The translations under genes were made by a program, and so were the position numbers. From an uncultured Gammaproteobacteria bacterium (GTDB lineage Bacteria; Pseudomonadota; Gammaproteobacteria; Pseudomonadales; Ketobacteraceae): a stretch of 64,000 nucleotides of DNA. Under the pieces are notes generated by a model that had not been told where the DNA came from, did no database searches, and saw only the letters and a program-made list of their open reading frames with translations. This document shows positions 24,385-34,518 of the stretch, piece after piece. How positions within the stretch are numbered: the first letter of the stretch is position 1; the number at the start of each line of letters is the position of its first letter. The stretch lies in assembly GCA_913063125.1 (NCBI GenBank), contig CAJXZM010000003.1, positions 1-64,000 on the forward strand. Reading direction: 5' to 3'.

Positions 24385-26970
24385 CTAGAATTCTAGCTCT
24401 ACCCGAGGAGTGCCCTCACCCACCTTGGCGCGACAAAAAAGTATGCGTTCAGGGGCTATCTCATGATCAGACACTAGCTGTGTTTTAATCTTTGCCAACC
24501 TTGATACCGCCAATGCTTTGAGGTCATCATTCATTTCCATCTCAGCTTTTTGCGCCGGATCATCCTCAACGGTAACAATGGGGCACATTGTAAACGACTT
24601 ATCTGGCAAACTTTTCAATAACACAGCAAGCTTAGGCACATATTGTAGGTCCTCATCCACGATATCACTACTACCTGCAACAAAACGAAAAGGGGCTACC
24701 TTTACCTCCATCACCATATCTCCTACGGCCTCTCCTACCAATAATATAGCGCCATAGGGTTGAATCGCGTACTTTAAATAACTCAACGAACCCTTCTTAA
24801 TGGCTTGCACCAACGCAAGCCTTACAACATATTCGATATTCACGCTGGGGTCATTCAAATCACCCTCTAAAGGCACCGACAGTTCAATATTCCCATCAGA
24901 GTCTTTCAACAAACCAAGAGATATTCCTATAGGCATTGAAAATTGCTTCGACACGCTCGCCACAAGTTCGTCATTTACTGGCGTTAACACCAGTTGTTTT
25001 AACAATACCTCATTGCTAACCTGCATCTGTCCATTAGCAAGCGTCACTGAAGTATCAAGATTAAACTGGCCACTACCAATCGCGTAACCAGTGGCCTTTT
25101 CAACGTAAGATGACACATTAGTCAATTCCGCACCTTTCACGACAAACTCCAATTCTCCTCGAACATTCTCTTGCAATGGTGCCAGTGCGCCATTTAATAC
25201 TACCGTAGAAAACTCACCTCTACGCAACGCCACATCTACAGAAGTTAATTCGCTTACTTGTTTACTGTCTAAAGGCCCGATGATGACCTTATCTATGTGG
25301 AATTTCTCGCTGTAATGGGGAGTAACAGAGTGATCAGAAAATTGAATATTATTCTCACCGTCAAAACGGAACTCTTTTAATGCAAACTGAAAAGCGGGCT
25401 CTTTTTCTGTCGTTTCGCTATCTACAACACGCGCTTCTAAATCAAGAGGTTTACTTTCCTGCTCATTTTTCTGGACCTCGCTGGAAGCACCTTTAGCGAC
25501 ATCTTCTATTTTCTCTGAGCCAGAATCTAATCGGCTTGTAAGCGCTTCAACATAAGCACTAATAATATCTAGCTCTCCGCTTTCTAGAACGGTGATGTTG
25601 GCCGCTAGTCCATTTAAAACAATACTATCGATGGCAATATCATTTTTCTGTTTAAGTTGCACCTTTTCAATGGCAATGTCGCTTAGCGACAACACTGAGG
25701 ACGATCTAAAAGAGGGCGGCTCAATAGGAGGCGATTTGGATGAAGAACGTTCGGATGAAAGTACCGCTAGCTTTTGTAAATTGATCCGCCCTAAACCGAT
25801 GTCATTCAAACCTGCAACAGACACCTCATCCACTGAAAAACGTTGCAATGCAACAGGGTTTATCAATTCTTTATTATCAATAACCACTAGCTCCAACAAC
25901 GCCAACGCCCCTGTTGCTTGAATGCTATTTTCCACATCCTTCACATCCTTCACATCAATACTGACCGCCCCTTGCCATGTTACACCTTGATGTTTTATAC
26001 CCATTTGAAACCCAGGAAATTCCGAATTTAAGGCTCGACTAATAAGTTTTCCATCTGTTTTAACGAGTAGGTCTGCGTCTACGGGTAATTCTAGGCGAAC
26101 CTCCCCTTCCCAACCAATGTGTGAATCCTTTAGCTCAACATCCTTGCGAACTATGCTTCCGATCTCAACATCAAATGTACCCTCCTGAGATAACTCTACA
26201 GATCCATCTTTAGTCATCAGGATACGCAAATCAGTATCAAGTGAAACACTCACATCGTAAGATTCTATATAGCCATTCAGAAATGGCGCTAACGGAGAAA
26301 GGCTTAATGCATCAATTTTTAAATGTGATTTATATTCAGGTATTTCAGCAAAGGGTTGAACATTTCCACTGATGCTCAGTGGTGCACCATTAATTTCCCC
26401 TTCTAACAACAAAGCACTCACATCACCTGGCGCCCAACTGTACAACTCCGATACATCAAATTTTGTAACCTGTACATTTGACACCACATTTTTTACATCA
26501 ACGTTAAGCTCTACATCCCGTAATACAACCTTACGCAAGCCAACACCCCAAGGGGTGGCGCCATCCGCTGAGGGCATATCATCCTCTTCAGGGTTTGAAA
26601 TAGGGATAGGAACAACAATATATAGCCGGTCCTGCTGTTCCCGTATATTTAAACGAACCTTTTCTAACTGTACGGCTTCCAACAAAAAGCGTTTTTCAAA
26701 TAATGGCAAATAAGCGACCTCTATTTGAAGATAAGACAGCTGTAAATCTGGATTCTCCCCCCCTCCAACCTGTAGCCCTTTAATGGCTAAAACCCCGGCA
26801 AACAGATTAAGGTCAACGTCATCAATCACAACCTCCGTGGCACCCGCTTTCTTTAACCCATAAATCGCCCCGAATTTCACTACCAAAGGCAAAGCGGCTA
26901 ACACTACTAAAATAGAGATAACGGCTATACTCAAACGCTTTATTGTGCGGGTTCTTTCAGGTTGACTCAT
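24385..26970 (-). CDS. Giant DUF748/AsmA-like envelope protein
   Basis: The protein has an N-terminal transmembrane helix (about residues 12-32) and then 820 residues of periplasmic beta-rich sequence of the DUF748 type, related to AsmA-like proteins that form long grooves and are linked to lipid transport across the periplasm. Charged and Ser-rich linkers occur near 405-420 and 490-525. The last 60 residues (with ILFCRAKV) resemble the end of an OmpA-like region. The length of 861 is within the DUF748 range. It is transcribed toward the glycosyltransferase gene and is divergent from the GlxA-type regulator. A role in envelope lipid homeostasis is inferred from the family. Confidence 0.82.
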   Translation of the reverse strand: MSQPERTRTIKRLSIAVISILVVLAALPLVVKFGAIYGLKKAGATEVVIDDVDLNLFAGVLAIKGLQVGGGENPDLQLSYLQIEVAYLPLFEKRFLLEAVQLEKVRLNIREQQDRLYIVVPIPISNPEEDDMPSADGATPWGVGLRKVVLRDVELNVDVKNVVSNVQVTKFDVSELYSWAPGDVSALLLEGEINGAPLSISGNVQPFAEIPEYKSHLKIDALSLSPLAPFLNGYIESYDVSVSLDTDLRILMTKDGSVELSQEGTFDVEIGSIVRKDVELKDSHIGWEGEVRLELPVDADLLVKTDGKLISRALNSEFPGFQMGIKHQGVTWQGAVSIDVKDVKDVENSIQATGALALLELVVIDNKELINPVALQRFSVDEVSVAGLNDIGLGRINLQKLAVLSSERSSSKSPPIEPPSFRSSSVLSLSDIAIEKVQLKQKNDIAIDSIVLNGLAANITVLESGELDIISAYVEALTSRLDSGSEKIEDVAKGASSEVQKNEQESKPLDLEARVVDSETTEKEPAFQFALKEFRFDGENNIQFSDHSVTPHYSEKFHIDKVIIGPLDSKQVSELTSVDVALRRGEFSTVVLNGALAPLQENVRGELEFVVKGAELTNVSSYVEKATGYAIGSGQFNLDTSVTLANGQMQVSNEVLLKQLVLTPVNDELVASVSKQFSMPIGISLGLLKDSDGNIELSVPLEGDLNDPSVNIEYVVRLALVQAIKKGSLSYLKYAIQPYGAILLVGEAVGDMVMEVKVAPFRFVAGSSDIVDEDLQYVPKLAVLLKSLPDKSFTMCPIVTVEDDPAQKAEMEMNDDLKALAVSRLAKIKTQLVSDHEIAPERILFCRAKVGEGTPRVELEF

Positions 26971-27252
26971 TCGGCTTCTAACTCACAGTAACGGGTAATC
27001 TCTCAGTATTCGCTAGGATACCTGTTCAATTAGGAAAAAAGAAGGCAGGCCCGACAGACGCTCACTTCAGCGCATCGACCATTGTTTATAACGTAATTCT
27101 TCGTATAGTTTTCAACACAATGCAGGAAATTGAAGGACCATCAAATAGAACAGTGATATCCACCCAATTGTTGTGATCACACTTGACTCCAGCCAAAAAA
27201 AACGGCACTTTTGACATATTAACGGCAAAATTCGCCAGATTTGAGAGGCTTT

Positions 27253-28254
27253 ATGACGTATACAGTGGCTGTTTTCGCCTATGATGGTTGTTTTATATCC
27301 GGCATCGCCGGCCCCCTTGACGTATTTAACATCGCCAATACACACAACAATGTACTAAAGGGCTTAGATGCTTCACCGCTTTTTAGCTGGAAGCTCTACT
27401 CTCAAGATGGAAAGCCAGTAAAAACATCAACCGGTTTATTAATCCCTGTTGACGGCAATATGCATGACGTACACGGCAGTGACATTTGTGTCATTCCCGG
27501 TGTTGACCATATTTACGGTAGCGAAGTAGTACAGTGCGCACGAAAGCTTAACGAAAGCATCGGTGACTGGCTTCGACAGCTTCATCACGAAAACACCACG
27601 CTAGCGGCCAACTGCAGTGGCGCGTTCATTCTTGCCGAAGCAGGCTTGCTCGATAAAAAAGAAGCGACAACTAGCTGGTGGCTCGCACATCACTTTAAAA
27701 ACAACTACCCCCTTGTAAAACTCAAATTGAATAAACTTGTCACTGAAGACGACAATATATTTTGCTCTGGAGCTGTCACGTCATATCTTCATCAATGCAT
27801 CAGTGTTATCGAAAAATTCACCGGACAAGAAATTGCTAACATGTGTGCAAAGACGCTTCTATTACATACCCGAGAAGCATCTCAAGCGCCCTACATTCCA
27901 TTAAGTACACGAGTGGATAAATTGGACGATGTTGTCCACCAAGCCATCGTCTGGATGACCGACAACCTCAACCAAGAGATAAACCTCGATCAACTTGCAT
28001 CACACCTTGCGGTGAGCCCCAGAACGTTCATTCGCCGATTTAATAGTTCTACCGGAAAACCACCAAAACAATATTTGCAAAAACTCCGCATTAACGAAGC
28101 TAAACGCTTATTGGAAAACTCTGATCTTAGCATTGACGATATCACCAATCGAGTTGGCTATGCCGATGTCAGCTCTTTTAGGCGCTTATTTAAACGGGAA
28201 GTTGACCTGTCGCCGACAGAATACCGAAAACACTTTTCTAGCATGGAATATTGA
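27253..28254 (+). CDS. GlxA-family transcriptional regulator (DJ-1/PfpI plus AraC)
   Basis: The N-terminal domain (about residues 1-170) is of the DJ-1/PfpI type, with the nucleophile-elbow-like NCSGAFILAEAGLLD. The C-terminal 100 residues are an AraC-type double helix-turn-helix (NRVGYADVSSFRRLFKR). This is the GlxA arrangement, where the first domain binds a small ligand instead of acting as an amidase. I prefer the ATG at 27253, which has GAGAGG 4 bp upstream, over the TTG at 27241. It is divergent from the DUF748 gene, which may be a target. The effector is unknown. Confidence 0.9.
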   Translation: MTYTVAVFAYDGCFISGIAGPLDVFNIANTHNNVLKGLDASPLFSWKLYSQDGKPVKTSTGLLIPVDGNMHDVHGSDICVIPGVDHIYGSEVVQCARKLNESIGDWLRQLHHENTTLAANCSGAFILAEAGLLDKKEATTSWWLAHHFKNNYPLVKLKLNKLVTEDDNIFCSGAVTSYLHQCISVIEKFTGQEIANMCAKTLLLHTREASQAPYIPLSTRVDKLDDVVHQAIVWMTDNLNQEINLDQLASHLAVSPRTFIRRFNSSTGKPPKQYLQKLRINEAKRLLENSDLSIDDITNRVGYADVSSFRRLFKREVDLSPTEYRKHFSSMEY

Positions 28255-28257
28255 TCA

Positions 28258-30144
28258 CTAGCCATTGTAAGGAGCTATAGCCTCTTTAGGTGGCAATGGC
28301 TTTCCGAAATAATATCCTTGCACCATGTCACAACCTTGGCTGGACAAAAAATCTCGCTGCTCTGGAGTTTCGACTCCTTCTGCGACAATACGCATATCAA
28401 GATTATGACCGAGGGTAATGATTGACGAGGCAATTGCACGATCATCTTTAGATTCCGTTACATCTTTCACAAATGTCCTGTCAATTTTAAGTACATCAAC
28501 CGGCAATGTTTTAAGGTAATTCAACGACGAATACCCCGTTCCAAAATCGTCCATACTGATTGATATACCTTTCTCTCGCAATCTCGACAATATTTCTATT
28601 GATCCATGAACATTTTGCATCACCATACTTTCGGTGATTTCTAACGCCACATTGTGAAATCCAATGCCGGCATCCCGAATTGCAGAAAGGATCATGCCAA
28701 AGATATTCGTTTGTTGAAATTGTTTTGCCGACAGGTTAATGGCTATTTTGATCTCAGGAAATCCCATATCAACCCACACCCTAGCTTGCCGGCACGCAGC
28801 ATTTAACACCCACTCCCCAAGCGGCAAAATCATACCTGTTGATTCAGCCACAGGTATAAATGTATCCGGACCAATAAATCCTTGATCCTTGGTTTCCCAA
28901 CGCAATAACGCCTCAAACCCCGTCAACAATTCAGTGCCCGCACTATCACCTAGGGCTAATACGGGTTGATAATACAATTCAAACTCATCATTTTTTACTG
29001 CATTACGCAACCGTGTCTCTAGTAATAGGCGATGTTTCGCCAGACGTTCAAGAGATGATGTGAAAAAGTGATAATTATTTCGACCTTGATCCTTCGCTTT
29101 ATACATTGCTATATCAGCATTTCTTAACAGCAACTCTTCTGTTTTCCCATCACCGGGGTACACTGAAATGCCAATACTGGTTGTTATATACAACTCCTGC
29201 CCATCCAACACAAACGGAGCACGAAAAACATCGATCACTCGCTCTGCTAAACGAACCACTCCCGCATGTCCCTCAATATCCTCCAATAATACCGTAAACT
29301 CATCCCCCCCCATGCGCCCTACCGTATCATCATCACGCAACACGTCAGACAACCGTTTGGCAACTTGCACTAACAATTCATCCCCGACAATATGACCCAA
29401 ACTGTCATTAATAGTTTTAAATCCATCTAAATCCAGATAAAAAACAGACAATTTCCCATCCGTTCGCAATATTTTTCGTAACGCATGGGAAAGACGATCA
29501 CCAAACAACGTTCTATTAGGTAAGTTCGTTAACGCATCATGATGTGCTTGGAAACGAATAATCCCCTCTTGTTTTTTAGCTTCCGTTATATCTCTAAATC
29601 GCCACACCATACCTGCATCGACATGATGCGTAATGTAACTTTCAATGATTCGTCCATCTTTCAGCAGATACTCTTTTAGCTCAGAGCTGGAAGGAACCTC
29701 AACTTCTCTGAGATGCTCTAACAAAAGAGAGGGTTGTTTCAATTGCACTCGAACAATCTCATAGATGTCGCGACCGGAACTATTATTAATCCACTCTCGA
29801 CTTAGATTCCACATATTGACAAAATTATCGTTAGAAACTACAGGCTTATTGTCATTACCGATAACCAATACACCTTCTTGAGACGCCTCTAACGTTGCAC
29901 TAATGAGTGAAACCGTTTTTTTTAACTCTTTCTCAATACCCTCTAGTTGAGAGATACGCCTTTCAGCCCCTTGATCTGTACACTTGGTCTTGTCGATTTT
30001 CTCCTCAAGCGCATACCGCAAGGACTGTAGTTCAGTTTCTGAAGACTGGTAATCATGACTTAGTGCCAATAGAAAATCTGCAAGTTCATCCGTTTTAATA
30101 TCTGACAAGTAGTGACTGATTTTTTCAGACAAACGATGGTGCAT
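28258..30144 (-). CDS. PAS-GGDEF-EAL c-di-GMP enzyme, both active sites intact
   Basis: The protein of about 628 residues has an N-terminal coiled coil, a PAS domain (about 70-190), a GGDEF domain (about 205-360) and an EAL domain (about 375-625). The cyclase motif GGDEF is intact and an RxxD inhibitory site lies five residues before it. The EAL site keeps its key residues: EALLRW, the Asn in INLS, Glu in ITES, the DDFG pair, Lys in KID and Glu in VAEGVE. So it may both make and degrade c-di-GMP. I place the start at the ATG at 30144, preceded by AGGAAG. The cyclase-FHA gene is divergent from it, 234 bp away. Confidence 0.92.
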   Translation of the reverse strand: MHHRLSEKISHYLSDIKTDELADFLLALSHDYQSSETELQSLRYALEEKIDKTKCTDQGAERRISQLEGIEKELKKTVSLISATLEASQEGVLVIGNDNKPVVSNDNFVNMWNLSREWINNSSGRDIYEIVRVQLKQPSLLLEHLREVEVPSSSELKEYLLKDGRIIESYITHHVDAGMVWRFRDITEAKKQEGIIRFQAHHDALTNLPNRTLFGDRLSHALRKILRTDGKLSVFYLDLDGFKTINDSLGHIVGDELLVQVAKRLSDVLRDDDTVGRMGGDEFTVLLEDIEGHAGVVRLAERVIDVFRAPFVLDGQELYITTSIGISVYPGDGKTEELLLRNADIAMYKAKDQGRNNYHFFTSSLERLAKHRLLLETRLRNAVKNDEFELYYQPVLALGDSAGTELLTGFEALLRWETKDQGFIGPDTFIPVAESTGMILPLGEWVLNAACRQARVWVDMGFPEIKIAINLSAKQFQQTNIFGMILSAIRDAGIGFHNVALEITESMVMQNVHGSIEILSRLREKGISISMDDFGTGYSSLNYLKTLPVDVLKIDRTFVKDVTESKDDRAIASSIITLGHNLDMRIVAEGVETPEQRDFLSSQGCDMVQGYYFGKPLPPKEAIAPYNG

Positions 30145-30377
30145 TAAGGACTTCCTGCGTAAAAATAAGAAAAGTGAATAAGGTGGCACTCAGGGCACAG
30201 GCGAGCGGAACCTTATATAAGAGTAGACGACTAACTCGTTATAAACAGTACGGTAAAACAGCAACTCCTAGTCGATAATGAAATAACCAATATCGCTATT
30301 ATAACGTGATAGCCTATCCCCCACTGTTATTGCTCTTTTGCTTGCGTTCATCGAGGTACAGAGCTAAACCATTAGAT

Positions 30378-31292
30378 ATGGATGACTCAACACAACACAA
30401 TCTTGCAATACTCTTTGCCGACGTAGCAGGTAGTACCCAGCTTTATGACACATTAGGCGATATATGCGCAGAATCCCAAATATCTGATTGTTTATCGACT
30501 ATGATTGCCGTTGTTGGTGACAATAATGGCCATATTGTTAAAAACATTGGTGATGAAATATTGTGTCATTTCCCCAGTGCCAACCTAGCCGCTAGTGCCG
30601 CTTGTACAATACATGAAACACTCGCAGACAAAAGGAGTGACTTAAAAGTTAAAATTGGTATAAATTTTGGCCCTACCATTCTGAAACAAGGTGATGTTTT
30701 TGGTGATACCGTTAATGTCGCTGCCAGAATGGTGGGACTTGCAAAGCAAGAACAAATCATCGTTACAGGTTCCTTTTATGATTCACTAATCAATCCAGAT
30801 AATTTCAACCAGCGTAAACTTGACTCTCTAAAGGTCAAAGGAAAAGATCACCTCGTAGATATACATGAAATATTATGGAAAGGTGACGATACAGAACTAA
30901 CCTGTTTCCTCTCAGCAAAATCAATATTAGAAACAAAACAAGAGTGGTCAGCACAGTTGAAATACCATGGTACAGAGTGCCTCATCAATAGATCTCACCC
31001 AACCGTTTCTCTTGGAAGAGACAACCAGTGTGATGCCGTCATACATAGCCAACAAGCGTCTCGCCAGCATGCAGTCATCATTTCTCGTTGGGGAAAGGCG
31101 GTTTTACAAGATAAAAGTACAAACGGTACATTTGTCACACTTAATACGAACAGCAGCACAGCCTATAGAGAGGCTAGCGATGAGATTTTTGTACATATGG
31201 AGGAGTTTGCGTTACCGGAAACCGGCATCATCAGTTTGGGGGCGCCTGCTAAAGACAATCCGAATGACTTAATTTATTTCAAATATCTATAA
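30378..31292 (+). CDS. Class III nucleotide cyclase fused to FHA domain
   Basis: Residues 10-180 form a class III adenylate/guanylate cyclase catalytic domain. Metal-binding aspartates are D15 (FADVAGST) and D59 (KNIGDE), the transition-state residues N113 and R117 lie in VNVAARM, and the Lys before D59 is the usual purine-selecting residue for ATP. Residues 215-290 form an FHA domain with the standard GR, SRxH and NG motifs (SLGRDNQ, ASRQHA, STNGTF), so it should bind a phosphothreonine protein. An upstream GTG (30306) could add 24 residues. It probably makes cAMP and couples to a Ser/Thr kinase signal. No membrane segment is seen. Confidence 0.85.
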   Translation: MDDSTQHNLAILFADVAGSTQLYDTLGDICAESQISDCLSTMIAVVGDNNGHIVKNIGDEILCHFPSANLAASAACTIHETLADKRSDLKVKIGINFGPTILKQGDVFGDTVNVAARMVGLAKQEQIIVTGSFYDSLINPDNFNQRKLDSLKVKGKDHLVDIHEILWKGDDTELTCFLSAKSILETKQEWSAQLKYHGTECLINRSHPTVSLGRDNQCDAVIHSQQASRQHAVIISRWGKAVLQDKSTNGTFVTLNTNSSTAYREASDEIFVHMEEFALPETGIISLGAPAKDNPNDLIYFKYL

Positions 31293-31320
31293 CAAGAAAG
31301 AAAAAACATCCTACCTTCAC

Positions 31321-33948
31321 CTAAGGGATTTGCTCCATCCAACGATTCACAAACTCGATACACTCATCCAATGGTACGGGGTCACAATAATATCCTCCTT
31401 GAAAATAGTCACACCAATATCGTTCTAAGAATTGTAAATGCTTGCGACTTTCAACCCCCTCCGCCACCACCCTTAAATTTAGTTGATGTGCCATTGTTAT
31501 TATCGCTGACGTCACCGAGGCATCATTTTCATCATCCACGGCATCCTTTACAAACGCTTGATCAATTTTAACAATATCTACCGGAAAACGACGTAAATAA
31601 CGCAGTGAAGAATACCCCATACCAAAGTTATCAATGGCTATAGTAATCCCCTTTTTTCTAAACATACGTAACCGAATAATACTTTCTTTTACGTTTGCGC
31701 TTAAAATATTTTCATTAATTTCAAACTGTATGTTTTTGAAAGAAATACCTTCTTTATCAATTGAAACTGATAATTCCTGGAGCATTGATTCACAATTCCT
31801 GAATTGAAAATCCGTCAAATCAATACTCACCTTTAGTGAGTTATACGTTACATCTAAGAGCTTTTTACAATCAATGCAAAGCTGCTCTAACATCCAACTA
31901 CCAATATCACAAACCAACCCAGCCTCTTCTGCCTGCGGCATAAAGCTGCTAGCCAACATCAATTTTCCATCAGATGTTTGCCAGCGAATAAGCGCCTCTA
32001 CCCCCACAACCGAACCATCAACCGCATCGATCTGGGGCTGATAATACAGAACAAATTCATTCTCTTTAATGGCTTTTCGTAACCGCTGCTCAAGATCAAG
32101 CCGTTCTCGAATCCGGCGATTCATGTCATCCGCAAAAAACTGACAATTATTCCGTCCATTATCTTTGGCATGATACATCGCCATATCAGCATTACGTGTT
32201 AAATCATTTATTTCAACGCCGTCATCAGGATAAATCGCAACGCCAATACTGGTGGTCACCACTACCTGGGTTTCAGCAACATCAACAGGTTGCCCTAGCG
32301 CTTCAATTATATGTTCTGCGACTTTAGATACATCATTGGGACCTGAAACACCCTCTAATATGATGGTAAATTCATCTCCTCCCAACCGTGCAACCGTATC
32401 TTTCCCCCTAACATGCGCTCTAATTCGTTGCGCAACTGCTTTCAGCAATTCATCGCCGTTGGCATGCCCTAAAGAATCATTTATATTTTTAAATCCATCT
32501 AGGTCTAAATAACAGACTGCAAATTTACCTTTCTTTCGTTTTGCATTTTTTAATGCTTGATTGAGGCGATCATAAAAAAGCCGCCGATTTGGCAACCCCG
32601 TTAGTTCATCATAATAGGCAAGCTTCTCAATGGTTTCCTGAGCTGATCGAAGCTCAGTAATATCATAAGCTGTACTCACAAAATGGGTTATTTCATCCTC
32701 GTCGTCTCGAATAGGGGCAACATGTTGAAGTGTCCACAAGAATTCCCCAGATTTGGTTCTATTTTGCAATTCGCCACGCCAAGACTTCCCTTCACTGAGG
32801 TGCCGCTGCATCTCTGTATAATTTATTTGATTAACTTCATAGCTCGCCATTTCTTCAGGCGTAAGCCCAATAATATCCTCTGGTAGGTACCCGGTTAACG
32901 ACGTAAATTGAGGGTTAACGTATTCAACTATGCCATGCTTATCCGTTATGGTTACCGCAGATGCACTGTGCTCGATCGCTTGATAAAGCTGTTGCAGCTT
33001 ACCTTCAGTTTCCACACGCTTCGTTTCTTCATCAATCTGACGTAGTCCAACACTAATGTCTTGGCACATATCTTCTAACAAATCTAGCGTCGGGTTATCG
33101 AAATAGTTTTCAATATTAGAATATAAACTAAAACACCCCACCACCTCACCCTTTAGGCGAATAGGTAGAGCTGCCATTGAATGGTAATTGCGTTGTAACG
33201 CAGCGTCCCTCCATGGAGTAAAGCTTGGATCCGTTGTAATATTGTTAACATAACAAACACGATTATTTTGTACCGACAGCCCAATTGGCCCCTTTGACCT
33301 TTCACTTCCATCTAAGCGAACAGCAATGGTTTTAACGTACTCATCATCACCTGAAGATGCCATCGGAATAATTTGATCTCCATGTTTGATTCCCATCCAC
33401 GCCATGGAAAAGCCACCAATATCAACGGCAATTTTGGAAATTGAAACAAACAAGTCCGTTCGTGTCTTGCTGTTCGCCACGACTTTATTGGTTTCACTCA
33501 ACACAGAATAGATTTGATTCAGTCGGGCCAAACGGTTACCAATAACAACCGCATCAGTTAATACCTTCAAACTAACCGCAATATACGTTTTATCCTCTGC
33601 ACAAAGCTGGTGTGTTCGAGCTTCAACAAGCCTTTCTGAGCTATCATTATCGACATTAACAGCGGTATCCGCATGGTTTTCTATGCAGTTCTGCTCACTT
33701 AGAAATTCAGTCGTTTTAATATGAAAAGACGCACCTAAATCTCCCTTACAGCACTCCCGAAAAAACGACTGAAGTGAACCGGATAGCTTAACCCAAGGAA
33801 CAGAGGACTCATTTGAGAACGCATAACACACTAAAGATCGTGCGGCCTTGTTCACCAGCACGACAGTCTCTTCGACCGGATCGAGAACAACCACACCATC
33901 AACCGAGACATTAACAATTTGCTCCAGCAAACTGCGACTTAACTCCAT
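31321..33948 (-). CDS. PAS-GAF-PAS-GGDEF-EAL protein with degenerate EAL site
   Basis: The 875-residue protein has a PAS-like start (about 1-110), a GAF domain (about 160-310), a PAS domain (about 320-440), GGDEF (about 445-605) and EAL (about 615-870). The GGDEF site is intact, with an RxxD inhibitory site. In the EAL domain, EALIRW remains, but the metal-binding Asn is Asp (D710) and the DDFG pair is D773-N774, with ITES changed to INEN. Loss of a catalytic Asp suggests the phosphodiesterase is weak or dead, leaving a cyclase or a c-di-GMP sensor. The ATG at 33948 has AAGG upstream and is preferred over GTG 33957. No signal peptide is present. Confidence 0.9.
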   Translation of the reverse strand: MELSRSLLEQIVNVSVDGVVVLDPVEETVVLVNKAARSLVCYAFSNESSVPWVKLSGSLQSFFRECCKGDLGASFHIKTTEFLSEQNCIENHADTAVNVDNDSSERLVEARTHQLCAEDKTYIAVSLKVLTDAVVIGNRLARLNQIYSVLSETNKVVANSKTRTDLFVSISKIAVDIGGFSMAWMGIKHGDQIIPMASSGDDEYVKTIAVRLDGSERSKGPIGLSVQNNRVCYVNNITTDPSFTPWRDAALQRNYHSMAALPIRLKGEVVGCFSLYSNIENYFDNPTLDLLEDMCQDISVGLRQIDEETKRVETEGKLQQLYQAIEHSASAVTITDKHGIVEYVNPQFTSLTGYLPEDIIGLTPEEMASYEVNQINYTEMQRHLSEGKSWRGELQNRTKSGEFLWTLQHVAPIRDDEDEITHFVSTAYDITELRSAQETIEKLAYYDELTGLPNRRLFYDRLNQALKNAKRKKGKFAVCYLDLDGFKNINDSLGHANGDELLKAVAQRIRAHVRGKDTVARLGGDEFTIILEGVSGPNDVSKVAEHIIEALGQPVDVAETQVVVTTSIGVAIYPDDGVEINDLTRNADMAMYHAKDNGRNNCQFFADDMNRRIRERLDLEQRLRKAIKENEFVLYYQPQIDAVDGSVVGVEALIRWQTSDGKLMLASSFMPQAEEAGLVCDIGSWMLEQLCIDCKKLLDVTYNSLKVSIDLTDFQFRNCESMLQELSVSIDKEGISFKNIQFEINENILSANVKESIIRLRMFRKKGITIAIDNFGMGYSSLRYLRRFPVDIVKIDQAFVKDAVDDENDASVTSAIITMAHQLNLRVVAEGVESRKHLQFLERYWCDYFQGGYYCDPVPLDECIEFVNRWMEQIP

Positions 33949-34058
33949 TGGCCACACCTTAATGAGGTAGCAATCACTTGATTACACGTTACTTTTTCCA
34001 TCTTGTCAGTTTAGGACAATTTCCCATAATCACCCAAGAATAGCGCTCTTTTTGCGTT

Positions 34059-34493
34059 CTACGCAGCATCATCACCACTGCTATCAGGTCGAATTTCAGC
34101 CAACAGGTTGGCATAACTACGACATATATCGGAATGGGTTAATATTCCGGCTAATTTATCGTTTTTCATCACAACGGCAGAACCGATATGCTTCTCTGAC
34201 ATTACTCTAAGTACAGCGTCCAGAGAATCATGGATATCGGCAAGGTAGATTTGGGATGAACACACATCTTTCACCATTAAATCGGCAGAAGCGCCCGCAG
34301 GTACAAAAGCTGAAGAACCAATTTTTAGATCTTCCGTGGACACTACCCCAATAAGCTGGCCTGCATCAGTAACGGGCAAATGGTGCACATTATTTTCTCG
34401 CATCATGACAGATGCCTGTGACAATGACTGGCTGCCCTCAATAGAGTGAGGAAAAGGACTCATTATTGCCATAATTGTTGGTAATTTTTTCAT
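34059..34493 (-). CDS. Tandem CBS-domain protein
   Basis: The 144-residue protein consists of two CBS domains (about 10-65 and 75-130), which bind adenosyl ligands such as AMP, ATP or S-adenosylmethionine. Typical strands are VTDAGQLIGVVSTEDLK and VMKNDKLAGILTHSDI. AGGGGAA precedes the start. It begins 25 bp after the end of the K+ channel gene, so it is probably its co-expressed regulatory subunit or modulator. CBS domains regulate several ion channels and transporters. Which nucleotide binds is unknown. Confidence 0.9.
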   Translation of the reverse strand: MKKLPTIMAIMSPFPHSIEGSQSLSQASVMMRENNVHHLPVTDAGQLIGVVSTEDLKIGSSAFVPAGASADLMVKDVCSSQIYLADIHDSLDAVLRVMSEKHIGSAVVMKNDKLAGILTHSDICRSYANLLAEIRPDSSGDDAA

Positions 34494-34518
34494 TCGTATT
34501 TCCCCTATCTATTCACCA

